A stretch of DNA of 64,000 bases from Neisseria sp. oral taxon 014 str. F0314 (GCF_005886145.1 NZ_CP040504.1:1736001-1800000), one strand, 5' to 3'; positions 1 to 12,122 are shown, counted from the first letter of the stretch. A program made the numbers and translations. The notes: a model not told the origin generated them from the sequence alone.

Positions 1-1
1 C

Positions 2-223
2 ATCGGATTGTTTGTCCGCATGGTATTAAGTATTAAAAAACCATATTCTCCCGTTTCGGTATCGCTGCAACGTATCTTTGAATCCGTATTACGACCTTTC
101 GTCTTCTTAAGGGGCGGTAGATACGATTTTTCGGGTAGTGTGTTGGCACTCGCCTTGTGGTTCTGGCTGGGCTATATCCTGCCGCAGCTGTTCAGAATGT
201 TGAATCTGTGGCTGCTTCAGTAA
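2..223 (+). CDS. YggT-family membrane protein, C-terminal part (cut by window edge)
   Basis: The reading frame is open from base 2 to the stop at 221-223, so the gene begins before the window. The visible 73 residues contain the YggT-type stretch K-K-P-Y-S-P-V followed by L-R-P-F, then a hydrophobic C-terminal helix ending near L-N-L-W-L-L-Q. YggT proteins are small inner-membrane proteins with two such repeats; their role is poorly defined (osmotic or division-site functions have been proposed in other bacteria). Only the second repeat is visible, so the call rests on a short match and could be another small membrane protein. Confidence 0.6.
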   Translation: MGLFVRMVLSIKKPYSPVSVSLQRIFESVLRPFVFLRGGRYDFSGSVLALALWFWLGYILPQLFRMLNLWLLQ

Positions 224-401
224 TGTTTCAGATACACGGGCGAGCGTAAGCAAAATGAAAAAAGTGCAAATCAGTATAAAAAGCACAGAATCTCATGCAA
301 AACGTGTTATTATGCGCCATTTCTTATGGTTGCAGACCTCAAGAAATTCATAAATAACAAGCATTTGCAAAATTTCCGATAACCAGAGTGAAAGAATGAT
401 T

Positions 402-818
402 ATGGCGAAACTGACAGAACAGGACATCTTGAATTGGAATGGGCCGGAAGATGATTACATGAACAGTGACCAACTGGCTTTCTTCCGCGAATTGCTGGTT
501 AAAATGCAAGATGAGTTAATTCAAAACGCATCCGTTACGACAGGTCATTTGCAAGAGCACGAGTCTGCTCCGGATCCGGCCGACAGGGCAACACAAGAAG
601 AAGAGTATGCCTTGGAATTACGCACCCGAGACCGAGAACGTAAACTGTTGGCCAAAGTCCAAGCTACTATTCGCAGCATAGATGAAGGTGATTACGGCTT
701 TTGCGCCGATACGGGAGAACCTATCGGCCTTAAGCGTTTGCTTGCACGCCCGACGGCGACGTTGTCCGTCGAAGCACAAGAAAGGCGCGAGCGGATGAAA
801 AAGCAGTTTGCCGATTGA
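402..818 (+). CDS. dksA: DksA, RNA polymerase-binding transcription factor
   Basis: DksA binds in the secondary channel of RNA polymerase and, with ppGpp, represses rRNA promoters and adjusts amino-acid promoters. The 138-residue product has the coiled-coil domain with the tip motif D-P-A-D-R-A near residue 57 and the C-terminal globular domain (GDYGFCADTGEPIG, then ARPTATL). The usual zinc finger has four cysteines; here only the one in YGFC remains, the others being Thr, Ser and Ala, so it cannot bind zinc in the usual way. An in-frame ATG at 396 exists, but the purine-rich AGAGTGAAAG is well spaced only for the ATG at 402. It lies directly upstream of an rRNA operon, a natural DksA target, but a strong terminator separates them. 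Confidence 0.93.
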   Translation: MAKLTEQDILNWNGPEDDYMNSDQLAFFRELLVKMQDELIQNASVTTGHLQEHESAPDPADRATQEEEYALELRTRDRERKLLAKVQATIRSIDEGDYGFCADTGEPIGLKRLLARPTATLSVEAQERRERMKKQFAD

Positions 819-851
819 GCGGTGCTTCTTGCTCCCTTAATATATAAATTG

Positions 852-915
852 AAACAATCCCCCGTTCGGACTCATTTTTATCTAAACATAATAGAGTCCG
901 AGCGGGGGATTGTTT
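852..915 (+). terminator. Long hairpin terminator after dksA
   Basis: The arms 852-873 and 894-915 are 22 bases each and pair throughout with one G-U wobble, around a 20-base loop. The right arm ends in GTTTT. It separates dksA from the rRNA operon and contains no DUS, unlike most terminators in this window. Confidence 0.85.
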
Positions 916-1040
916 TATCTAAATTTCGGATTCAATAAAATTTGTGTTGTGTTGTGTTGGTATTTGGGCGGGAGGAGATAAAATATTTCTTTGAATAACA
1001 GTTATTTGCGGGATGGGGTAAATTTTTGCGGTTGTTTGAC

Positions 1041-1070
1041 TTGACTGGTGGGGTGTGGGAGGGGTATAGT
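1041..1070 (+). promoter_or_regulatory. rRNA operon promoter
   Basis: TTGACT at 1041-1046 and TATAGT at 1065-1070 are separated by 18 bases. An AT-rich stretch rich in TTGTG repeats lies just upstream, as expected of an UP-element-like region. The 16S gene starts about 200 bases downstream. Confidence 0.7.
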
Positions 1071-1136
1071 TCGGTTCTTCGCTGCGCTGCGGCGGTGTTT
1101 CGGGCTGTTAATTATTAATTATAGCACGAAGCACGG

Positions 1137-1149
1137 GTTCTTTAACAAT
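1137..1149 (+). promoter_or_regulatory. boxA-like antitermination site in the rRNA leader
   Basis: GTTCTTTAACAAT resembles the boxA element of rRNA leaders where the Nus antitermination complex loads. A related ATCTTTAACAAA lies at about 3130 between tRNA-Ala and 23S, which is the usual second position. Confidence 0.5.
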
Positions 1150-1154
1150 ACAGA

Positions 1155-1175
1155 TTACCGATAAGTGTGGGTGCC
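1155..1175 (+). other. 5' arm of the 16S precursor processing stem
   Basis: Bases 1155-1175 pair with 2832-2852, beyond the 16S 3' end, as 21 consecutive base pairs with one G-U pair. This long-range stem loops out the whole 16S gene and is the typical RNase III substrate that releases pre-16S rRNA. Confidence 0.8.
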
Positions 1176-1271
1176 GAGGCCCCACACTGTTGAGAAGAAG
1201 ACAAGACGATGTTAGTAGACATTGTTCTGTTGGTTTCTTTGAAGCAGACCAGAAGTTAAGAAGTTAGAGAT

Positions 1272-2816
<1,545 letters not shown>

Positions 2817-2872
2817 GAGAGAAGGGGTTTGGGCATCCACACTTATCGGTAAACTGTAAGATGCGGCAGGAA

Positions 2873-2949
<77 letters not shown>

Positions 2950-2971
2950 GAAGCTACGGTCTGCAGGATAC

Positions 2972-3047
2972 GGGGGCATAGCTCAGTTGGTAGAGCACCT
3001 GCTTTGCAAGCAGGGGGTCATCGGTTCGATCCCGTTTGCCTCCACCA
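2972..3047 (+). tRNA. tRNA-Ala (TGC)
   Basis: A 76-base cloverleaf starting GGGGGCATAGCTCAG with anticodon TGC in CTTTGCAAG, T-arm GGTTCGATCCC and an encoded CCA. It is the second spacer tRNA of the operon. Confidence 0.97.
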
Positions 3048-3382
3048 AATATTTCCCAAATCAAAACGAGTTGCAGCGAAGTGCAGCTTATTTTGATTTG
3101 CGAAGTAAATAGCAATATTGAACGCATCGATCTTTAACAAATTGGAAAGCCGAAATCAACAAACAAAGACAATGTGTCTGTTTTTGACGATTGGCCGATT
3201 GCAAACGGTCAGTTGTCTCCTTAAAAGGAAAAGAAAAACAGGTACAGTATTTGGGTGATGATTGTATCGACTTAATCCCGAAAGACAAAAGGCGGGATTA
3301 AGACACAACAAGCAGTAAGCTTTATCAGAGTAGGAAGTTCAAGTCTGGTGTTCTAGTCAACGGAATGTCGGACGAAGTCAGA

Positions 3383-3402
3383 GAGGTTCTTGAAATGATA
3401 GA

Positions 3403-3408
<6 letters not shown>
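3383..3408 (+). other. 5' arm of the 23S precursor processing stem
   Basis: Bases 3383-3408 are complementary to 6285-6310 with only two interruptions, bracketing the 23S gene. This is the expected RNase III processing stem of pre-23S rRNA; its inner end overlaps the mature termini. Confidence 0.8.
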
Positions 3409-6292
<2,884 letters not shown>

Positions 6293-6385
6293 TATCATTT
6301 GAAGAACTTCAAATAGAAAAGCTTACTGACTGATTCAGTCATTACCCATCATTGATTATCGGCTTTACCGATTTGTACAGTTTAA

Positions 6386-6500
6386 GTTTGGCGGCCATAG
6401 CGAGTTGGTCCCACGCCTTCCCATCCCGAACAGGACCGTGAAACGACTCAGCGCCGATGATAGTGTGGTTGTTCCATGCGAAAGTAGGTCACTGCCAAAC
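6386..6500 (+). rRNA. rrf: 5S ribosomal RNA
   Basis: About 115 bases beginning GTTTGGCGGCCATAGCGAG and ending CACTGCCAAAC; the two ends pair to form helix I. The CCCGAAC loop C element is present. It is the last rRNA of the operon. Confidence 0.95.
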
Positions 6501-6511
6501 ACCCATACCGG

Positions 6512-6546
6512 ACCCCTGATACGAAAAGTATCGGGGGTTATTTTTT
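6512..6546 (+). terminator. rRNA operon terminator
   Basis: An 11-bp stem (6512-6522 with 6528-6538, one G-U) closed by GAAAA and followed by TATTTTTTT. This is a classical intrinsic terminator. Confidence 0.9.
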
Positions 6547-6611
6547 GTGCGGGAGGTGTGGCATGATGCAGACAAATATGTATTATAAAGGGTGTGATTA
6601 TAAGTTTGTTG

Positions 6612-6639
6612 TTGATATGGATTGCCGATCTGTTATGAT
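6612..6639 (+). promoter_or_regulatory. Likely comEA promoter
   Basis: TTGATA at 6612-6617 and TATGAT at 6634-6639 with a 16-base spacer, about 58 bases upstream of the comEA start and beyond the rrn terminator. Confidence 0.5.
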
Positions 6640-6696
6640 GCTGACTGTTGCGGCGGTTGCCGTGTAGACTTTGATTGAGTGACAAGGATAAAGAAG

Positions 6697-6987
6697 ATGA
6701 AGCACATACTGTTTGGCATTCTGGCATTGTTGGCCGTACCGTTGGCGTTGGCGGCGGTCAATATCAATACGGCGACGGCGGCCGAATTGGAGGCGTTGCC
6801 GGGCATCGGTCCGGCCAAAGCGAAGGCGATAGTGGCCTACCGCCAGCAGAACGGCCAGTTCAAAACGGTGGAGGATTTGAAGAAGGTGAAGGGTATCGGC
6901 GAGGGTATCTTCTCGAAGCTGAAGGATGAGGCGTCGGTGGCGCCGCCGGCGGCGAAAAAGGCCGTGCCGGCGGTGAAACAACAGTAA
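6697..6987 (+). CDS. comEA: ComEA-type competence DNA-binding protein
   Basis: This small periplasmic protein binds incoming double-stranded DNA and pulls it across the outer membrane during transformation. The 96-residue product has a signal peptide (hydrophobic residues 3-17, cleavage near ALA-A), then the helix-hairpin-helix domain (VNINTATAAELEALPGIGP and KKVKGIGEGIFSKL), and an Ala/Pro/Lys-rich tail. The ATG at 6697 is preceded by AAGGA at a spacing of 8; an upstream GTG at 6679 is less likely because it would put charged residues before the signal peptide. In pathogenic Neisseria, comE copies sit downstream of rRNA operons, exactly as here, so further copies are expected elsewhere in this genome. 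Confidence 0.93.
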   Translation: MKHILFGILALLAVPLALAAVNINTATAAELEALPGIGPAKAKAIVAYRQQNGQFKTVEDLKKVKGIGEGIFSKLKDEASVAPPAAKKAVPAVKQQ

Positions 6988-7035
6988 CCGTGTCGCGCCG
7001 GCGGGGCGACGGCCCTTGCGGCGGCGGTGCAGGAA

Positions 7036-7061
7036 AAAGCCGGAACAGCTGTTCCGGCTTT
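7036..7061 (+). terminator. Terminator between comEA and the bamD remnant
   Basis: A perfect 26-base palindrome with an 11-bp stem from AAAGCCGGAAC and loop AGCT. With A- and T-rich ends it can work for both converging strands. Confidence 0.75.
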
Positions 7062-7092
7062 GATGCCGTTTATACGGCCGGAAATGGCCGGG

Positions 7093-7257
7093 CTAACGCC
7101 AATAGCGCCACCACGGCATATCGTCGGGGCGCCACGGTTTTTGCAGGTAGGGGCTGGCCGGAAAGTTGCCGGCCAGAATGCGTCTGCTGTCCGCTGCCAG
7201 CTGCGGTTTGCCCAGCTTCTTATACGCCAGCTCCATCATGGCCAACGATGCTTCAAC
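7093..7257 (-). pseudogene. bamD: C-terminal fragment of BamD (ComL)
   Basis: The minus strand codes for 54 residues ending in RPDDMPWWRYWR and a TAG stop. This matches the C-terminus of neisserial BamD/ComL, an outer-membrane assembly lipoprotein, including the preceding MMELAYKKLGKPQLAAD helix. Nothing upstream (toward 7440) continues the gene: the frame runs only a few more codons to a stop and there is no start, signal peptide or TPR region. It is a non-functional remnant about a fifth of full length. It probably marks a recombination joint downstream of a duplicated rrn-comEA unit, with the intact bamD elsewhere. Confidence 0.75.
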
Positions 7258-7440
7258 ATGCGGGCCGCAAACGCCTGCTTACGGCGTTGGAGACTCGGTA
7301 AGGGAGCCGGCCTTGTGGCGCTTCGGCTTCGCAAAACTGCCATGCCAGAAACAGCTCTTACCTCATGGCCGCTTGTTTGTTGCAGAGAAAAAATGTACTC
7401 TATGTCGACTTATCTGTAGAAAGTACAAGAAGACTCTGTT

Positions 7441-8484
7441 ATGAACTATCTCTATCAAACTGATGATGTGAAAATCAAAGAAGTAAAAGAACTGCTGCCG
7501 CCGATTGCCCATCTTTATAATTTACCGATTTCGGAGGCTGCTTCGGGATTGGTGCACCGGACCCGCCATGAAATTGCTGATTTGATACACGGAAAAGACA
7601 ACCGTCTGTTGGTCATTATTGGTCCTTGTTCGATTCATGATCCTGAAGCGGCATTGGAATATGCCGAAAAACTTTTGCCGCTTCGCAAAAAATATGAGCA
7701 AGAGCTATTAATCGTGATGCGTGTTTATTTTGAAAAACCGCGTACGACAGTCGGTTGGAAAGGTTTGATTAACGATCCGCATATTAACGGTACGTTTGAT
7801 ATTAATTTTGGCCTGCATCAGGCGAGAAAGTTGCTGTTGGCTTTGAACGATATGGGAATGCCTGCATCAACTGAATTTTTGGACATGATTACGCCACAGT
7901 ATTACGCCGATTTGATTTCTTGGGGAGCGATTGGTGCACGAACGACAGAAAGCCAGGTACATCGTGAACTTGCCAGCGGCTTGTCCTGCCCCGTCGGATT
8001 CAAAAACGGAACGGACGGTAATTTGAAAATCGCGATTGATGCCATTGGGGCGGCAGGACATCCGCATCATTTCCTATCGGTAACTAAAACCGGTCATTCG
8101 GCGATCGTACATACTGCCGGTAATGCTGACTGTCATGTTATTCTTCGCGGCGGTAAAGAACCGAATTACGATAGTGAGCATGTCAGGGCTGCGGCGCAGG
8201 AACTGGCCAAAGCGGGTATGCCGACCAAGATGATGGTGGATTGCAGTCATGCAAACAGCCGCAAAGATTTCCGTCGGCAGAAAGAGGTGGCGCAAGATAT
8301 TGCGGATCAATTGGCAGCCGGTGAAAACGACATTATGGGCGTAATGGTGGAAAGCCACTTGGTCGAAGGGCGTCAGGACAAGCCCGAAGTTTACGGACAA
8401 AGCATTACCGATGCTTGTATCGGGTGGGATACCACGGAAGAAGTGCTTGAATTATTGGCAAAAGCCAATAGGCACAGAGTATAA
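7441..8484 (+). CDS. aroG: 3-deoxy-7-phosphoheptulonate synthase (DAHP synthase, AroG type)
   Basis: Condenses phosphoenolpyruvate with erythrose 4-phosphate, the first step of the shikimate pathway to aromatic amino acids. The 347-residue length matches the class I (AroG/F/H) family. Visible signatures are IGPCSIHD, MRVYFEKPRT, GARTTESQVHRE, GFKNGTDG and VDCSHANS, which build the metal and substrate sites. Which aromatic amino acid inhibits it cannot be read with confidence, although the N-terminal extension resembles the phenylalanine-sensitive type. It stands alone, with a DUS hairpin behind it. Confidence 0.95.
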   Translation: MNYLYQTDDVKIKEVKELLPPIAHLYNLPISEAASGLVHRTRHEIADLIHGKDNRLLVIIGPCSIHDPEAALEYAEKLLPLRKKYEQELLIVMRVYFEKPRTTVGWKGLINDPHINGTFDINFGLHQARKLLLALNDMGMPASTEFLDMITPQYYADLISWGAIGARTTESQVHRELASGLSCPVGFKNGTDGNLKIAIDAIGAAGHPHHFLSVTKTGHSAIVHTAGNADCHVILRGGKEPNYDSEHVRAAAQELAKAGMPTKMMVDCSHANSRKDFRRQKEVAQDIADQLAAGENDIMGVMVESHLVEGRQDKPEVYGQSITDACIGWDTTEEVLELLAKANRHRV

Positions 8485-8509
8485 TACATTATTCTGATTC
8501 ACTAAAAAA

Positions 8510-8554
8510 TTCAGACGGCCTCATCCATGTTGTTATATGGTGAGGCCGTCTGAA
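8510..8554 (+). terminator. DUS inverted pair after aroG
   Basis: Arms 8510-8523 and 8541-8554 pair over 14 bases and the loop adds a short CCAT/ATGG stem. There is no T-run after it and the next start codon is only 10 bases away, so it may attenuate rather than stop transcription. Confidence 0.6.
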
Positions 8555-8564
8555 ACATTACATT

Positions 8565-9848
8565 ATGAAAAAAACACTTACTCCCAAGTTGCAAAAAATC
8601 CAAATGCAGCTCGACTCTATATCGGCGTCTTTCCGGCGGCACATGGCGGCTGAAAATTACGCGCAGGCGGCTGCGGATGCAATGAGGGCGCATAAACTTA
8701 TTCCCGCATCGGTCGTGCCGTTGAGCGACGCCGCTACCGCTGCCGTCAAAGGCGGTCTGTGGGACGATGCCATCATCTATGCAAAAAAGGCATTGCAACG
8801 TGATCCTAAGCATATCAATTCGTTGGATGCACTTTCCCATGCCTATGGCGGTAAGGATGATTGGGAGAACGTGCGTATTTACGGCTTGCAAGCGCTGCAA
8901 CTGCGGGACGGGAAAATCGCCGCACGGCCCCGTCCGCCGCTTTCTCTTCCGACATTCAAGCCGGACGGCAAAAAAATCATCTCTTTTTCCTTGTTCGGCG
9001 GCAGTTCCGCTTATATCGAGCCAGCCGTATTGAATGCGGAAACCGCTAAAGACATTTATCCGGAGTGGACGTGCCGTTTCTATGTGGATGACAGTGTTCC
9101 CGACACTGCGATAGGCCGTCTGAAAAGCAACGGCGCGGAAATTATCAGGGTGGATGTGGAAGAAGCGCAATGGCCGGGAACGATGTGGCGTTTTTTGGCG
9201 GCGGATGACGCTGAGGCGTCTTGGGTGATATTCCGCGATGCCGACTCGGTGATTTCCCATCGTGAAGCGGAAGCGGTCAAAGAATGGATGGCAAGCGGCA
9301 AGCTGTTTCACACCATGCGCGATGCGGAAACCCATACCGAGCTGATTTTGGCCGGTTTATGGGGGATGGCGGCGGGAACCGTGCCGGATATGAAGGGGAA
9401 AATCCGAACGTATCTGCAACAGCCGTTGGTATCGAAGCATTTTGCCGACCAGTTTTTCCTGCGTGAACACATTTGGGCTTATGCGCGCCAAAGCCTTTTT
9501 GCACACGACCGCATTTTCGGTTTTCTCGATGCGAAACCGTTTTCAGACGGCCTCATGACCGATTACCGCTACAACCATATCGGCTGCGACGAAGGCAATT
9601 CGCATTTTCAGGCCGATTACGATTTGCCTGACGGCAGCGAAGTCGTGTGGAAGCTATACAGCAGGATTGCCCCGCTGCTGACACCGTCCGCCGATATCAG
9701 AACCCTGCCGGAAGAGCGGCTCGTGTGCGAATACCGTACCACGGTGAACAACGGAAAGATAAGCGGATATATCCCGCGCCGGTACAGCAAAGGATTCGCC
9801 CAAGGATTGTCGCGCATGGTTGTAGTGCGGGCAGAGGAAGCGGAATAG
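8565..9848 (+). CDS. TPR-containing glycosyltransferase-like protein
   Basis: A 427-residue cytoplasmic protein with no signal peptide. Residues 1-110 are helical and TPR-like (the pattern DDAIIYAKKALQRDP is typical of a TPR helix). Residues about 135-340 look like a nucleotide-sugar transferase fold: the strand IISFSLFGGSS, then WVIFRDADSVIS with an acidic D-A-D metal site, and ILAGLWGM. Donor and acceptor are unknown; modification of a surface glycan or protein is an inference. A DUS hairpin sits immediately upstream of the start and another follows the stop, so it appears to be a single-gene unit. Confidence 0.6.
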   Translation: MKKTLTPKLQKIQMQLDSISASFRRHMAAENYAQAAADAMRAHKLIPASVVPLSDAATAAVKGGLWDDAIIYAKKALQRDPKHINSLDALSHAYGGKDDWENVRIYGLQALQLRDGKIAARPRPPLSLPTFKPDGKKIISFSLFGGSSAYIEPAVLNAETAKDIYPEWTCRFYVDDSVPDTAIGRLKSNGAEIIRVDVEEAQWPGTMWRFLAADDAEASWVIFRDADSVISHREAEAVKEWMASGKLFHTMRDAETHTELILAGLWGMAAGTVPDMKGKIRTYLQQPLVSKHFADQFFLREHIWAYARQSLFAHDRIFGFLDAKPFSDGLMTDYRYNHIGCDEGNSHFQADYDLPDGSEVVWKLYSRIAPLLTPSADIRTLPEERLVCEYRTTVNNGKISGYIPRRYSKGFAQGLSRMVVVRAEEAE

Positions 9849-9860
9849 TCAGGGGCAAAG

Positions 9861-9904
9861 GCAGGCCGTCTGAAAGAATTTCTCGAATTTTCAGACGGCC
9901 TGCC
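9861..9904 (+). terminator. DUS inverted-repeat terminator
   Basis: GCAGGCCGTCTGAAA (9861-9875) pairs with its complement at 9889-9903 around a 13-base loop. It ends the glycosyltransferase gene just before the mntX promoter. Confidence 0.75.
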
Positions 9905-9906
9905 GT

Positions 9907-9935
9907 TTGTTTTGTTTACCGATAAAAGCTATAAT
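9907..9935 (+). promoter_or_regulatory. mntX promoter
   Basis: TTGTTT at 9907-9912 and a perfect TATAAT at 9930-9935, 17 bases apart. Transcription would start at about 9942, right at the 5' end of the riboswitch. Confidence 0.7.
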
Positions 9936-9940
9936 GCGCC

Positions 9941-10125
9941 AACTCTCACGGGAGTAGCCATCCGGCGGCTTCAGCCTGCCGGAGCTGTTGTCAACATAAT
10001 TGCCGAGGCATGGCAGCAGCATCTGCCGCTCAAAGCGCAGACAGGCAAGACGTAGAGCAGCGTAAACGCGCGTGGGCCGCGTTTACGGTGCTTTTGGTTT
10101 TGCCCACTACGGTTTTGAGTATCTT
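9941..10125 (+). promoter_or_regulatory. yybP-ykoY (Mn2+) riboswitch leader
   Basis: The long leader of mntX carries the hallmarks of the yybP-ykoY manganese riboswitch: a GGGAGTAGCC element near 9950, a GC-rich hairpin (CCGGCGGC...GCCTGCCGG), then TTGTCAACAT near 9989 followed by GCCGAGGCATGGC. In this family Mn2+ binding turns on genes for Mn export. Its position upstream of a Mn exporter fits exactly. The 3' boundary is approximate; the distal part (10060-10120) would be the expression platform. Confidence 0.75.
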
Positions 10126-10698
10126 ATGGAAGCATTCCTTTCTTCAACATTAAGTGTTGCCGCCGCCGAAATCGGCGACAAGACCCAACTTCTTTCCCTC
10201 TTCCTTGCGGCACGGTTCGCACAGAAAAACGCCATTGTGGCGGGCATTTTCATCGCCACCTTGCTCAATCACCTTGTATCGGCCGTGTTCGGCGTGTGGT
10301 TGGCGCAGGAATTGTCGCCCGACGTGGCGAAATGGGCGGTCGGTATCAGCTTTATCGCGGTCGGACTGTGGCTGCTGCTGCCGGACAAAGACGAAGACCC
10401 CGGCAGCCGCTGGCTGAAATACGGAGCGTTCAGCGCGACGGTTATCCTGTTTTTCATGGCGGAAATCGGCGATAAAACGCAGATTGCCACCGTATTGCTG
10501 GCGGCCAAATACCAAGAGCTGTTTATGGTGGTAACCGGTAGCGTTATCGGCATGATGGCGGCCAACGTGCCCGTGGTTTATCTGGGCGAAATGCTGACGA
10601 AGAAGATTCCGGCCAAAAAAGTGCGTCTGGCGGCCTGCGTGGTATTCTGCGCTTTAGGCGTGCTGACCTTGCTGGGCGGCGGTTTGGTTTTCCGTTGA
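10126..10698 (+). CDS. mntX: Manganese exporter MntX (UPF0016/GDT1 family)
   Basis: An inner-membrane exporter that lowers cytoplasmic Mn2+ and so sets the Mn:Fe ratio; in meningococcus MntX has this role. The 190-residue protein has six predicted transmembrane segments in two repeats, each with the family motif E-I-G-D-K-T-Q (near residues 14 and 110) whose acidic residues bind the metal. A longer frame starts at 10072, but it runs through riboswitch sequence and MEAFLSS at 10126 is the proper N-terminus. A pseudouridine synthase follows after 12 bases, probably cotranscribed. Confidence 0.92.
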   Translation: MEAFLSSTLSVAAAEIGDKTQLLSLFLAARFAQKNAIVAGIFIATLLNHLVSAVFGVWLAQELSPDVAKWAVGISFIAVGLWLLLPDKDEDPGSRWLKYGAFSATVILFFMAEIGDKTQIATVLLAAKYQELFMVVTGSVIGMMAANVPVVYLGEMLTKKIPAKKVRLAACVVFCALGVLTLLGGGLVFR

Positions 10699-10710
10699 GG
10701 CCGTCCGGGC

Positions 10711-11358
10711 ATGTTGGAAATATTGTTCCGCAATCAGGATTTCGCCGCCGTCGACAAACCGGCCGGTATCGCCGTACATCAGGAAGAGGGGGCGGACAAC
10801 CTGCTGGCAATGGCGGCGGCGCAGTTAAACGTTCCCCGCCTTTGGCTGACGCACCGTTTGGACAAGCCGACCAGCGGTGTGCTGCTACTTGCTTTGAATG
10901 CTCAGGCGGCATCTGAATTGGCGCAGCAGTTTGCCGCTAAAACCATGCGGAAAACCTATCTGGCTCTCAGCGACCGCAGGCCGGCGAAAAAACAGGGGCT
11001 GGTCAAGGGCGGGATGGAAAAATCGCGCCGCGGCGCATGGAAGCTGACGCGCGGCGACGGCGCCAATCTGGCGGTAACGCGGTTTCACAGCCAAAGTATC
11101 GCCCCGAATCTGCGGCTGTTCGTATTGCAGCCGCAAACCGGCAAAACCCACCAGCTGCGGGTTGCCATGAAAAACCTGAGTAGCCCGATTCTCGGCGATA
11201 CCCTTTACGGCGGCACGCCGGCGGAAAGGTTGTTCCTCCATGCGTGGCGGTTGGAATTTGAATACCGCGGCGGGGCGTTTTCCGTCTGCGCCCCGTTGGA
11301 CGGCCGCTGGCCGTCTGAAATCCCCGGCACTTTCCGCGCCCCTGCGGTTGGTTTGTAA
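10711..11358 (+). CDS. RluA-family pseudouridine synthase (TIGR01621-like)
   Basis: Isomerises uridine to pseudouridine in RNA. The 215-residue protein has the RluA-family catalytic motif HRLDKPTSG (Asp is the nucleophile) at about residue 51, then LQPQTGKTHQLRVAM, and lacks an N-terminal S4 domain. The short length and HQEEGADNLL stretch resemble the small RluA-like subfamily found in Neisseria and Vibrio whose target site is not established. It starts 12 bases after mntX in what looks like one transcript. Confidence 0.8.
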   Translation: MLEILFRNQDFAAVDKPAGIAVHQEEGADNLLAMAAAQLNVPRLWLTHRLDKPTSGVLLLALNAQAASELAQQFAAKTMRKTYLALSDRRPAKKQGLVKGGMEKSRRGAWKLTRGDGANLAVTRFHSQSIAPNLRLFVLQPQTGKTHQLRVAMKNLSSPILGDTLYGGTPAERLFLHAWRLEFEYRGGAFSVCAPLDGRWPSEIPGTFRAPAVGL

Positions 11359-11377
11359 CCGAATCGGGTAGTATAAT
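11348..11377 (+). promoter_or_regulatory. Possible promoter for the DUF4124-like gene
   Basis: A perfect TATAAT at 11372-11377 with TTGGTT 18 bases upstream, overlapping the end of the preceding gene. Confidence 0.4.
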
Positions 11378-11415
11378 GCTTGCCCATAAACCAATTTATT
11401 GCACAAACATCCGAG

Positions 11416-12042
11416 ATGAAACCGATTTTTCCCCGATTGCTTCTGGCGCTGGGCCTATGCAGCGCCGTACTGGCCGCGCAGGCGGAAATCTTTATCTGCG
11501 AAGTGGACGATCATGCTGTTTTTACCCAGAAGAAACAAGGTAAAAACTGCTCCGTTTCAAAAATGGAAGGCTCTGCCGACGTTCCCGCCGAAGTGGCGGC
11601 ATCGGCGGTTCCCGAAACCGTGAATCTGCAAGAAAGGCTGGGTGCGGTGGCTTCCGAAGTCGATGATATTAAAATATTGCCTTCTTCGGGGGCGAGAAGC
11701 GTTACAAATACTTCCGATGCGGCCAATCCGAGATTGGACATCAGATTGAGGGACGGGACGATGCTGGACGAGAAGTCCGCCAAGGCCAAGGCGGACGAAT
11801 TGAACCGCCGCGCGAAAATCGTCCCCGCGCCGATTATCATGCCCAAACCCAAGGTGCAGCTCACCCGCAAGCAGATTCTGCAAAACGAAATCCGCAACGA
11901 GCAAACCGCCTTGGTGCGGGCCAAGGCTCAGTTGAACGTGGCGACCAAAAAGGGCGACCAGGCCAAAATCACCCGTCTGACGCAGGCCATACGCGACCGT
12001 GAAGCCAATATCCGGGCGATTCAGAACGAAATGGGACGCTGA
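11416..12042 (+). CDS. Periplasmic DUF4124-like protein of unknown function
   Basis: A 208-residue secreted protein. Residues 1-22 form a signal peptide ending A-Q-A-E, followed by an N-terminal stretch with a cysteine pair (FICEVDDHAVFTQ...NCSVSKM) resembling the DUF4124 domain. The middle is low-complexity. The C-terminal 70 residues (after KVQLTRKQ) form a charged coiled coil, ENIRAIQNEMGR-like, perhaps for oligomerisation or envelope contact. I chose ATG 11416 because the frame from 11380 would put polar residues before the signal peptide. Function is not recognisable. Confidence 0.7.
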   Translation: MKPIFPRLLLALGLCSAVLAAQAEIFICEVDDHAVFTQKKQGKNCSVSKMEGSADVPAEVAASAVPETVNLQERLGAVASEVDDIKILPSSGARSVTNTSDAANPRLDIRLRDGTMLDEKSAKAKADELNRRAKIVPAPIIMPKPKVQLTRKQILQNEIRNEQTALVRAKAQLNVATKKGDQAKITRLTQAIRDREANIRAIQNEMGR

Positions 12043-12068
12043 CGGATTATAACGGCGGAAAAAGCATC

Positions 12069-12103
12069 AAGGCCGTCTGAAAACAATGTTTTCAGACGGC
12101 CTT
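12069..12103 (+). terminator. DUS inverted-repeat terminator (bidirectional)
   Basis: Arms of 16 bases (12069-12084 and 12088-12103) with a 3-base loop, between two convergent genes. Flanking AA and TT runs allow function on both strands. Confidence 0.85.
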
Positions 12104-12122
12104 TGTTATTTCGGAGGTTGAA

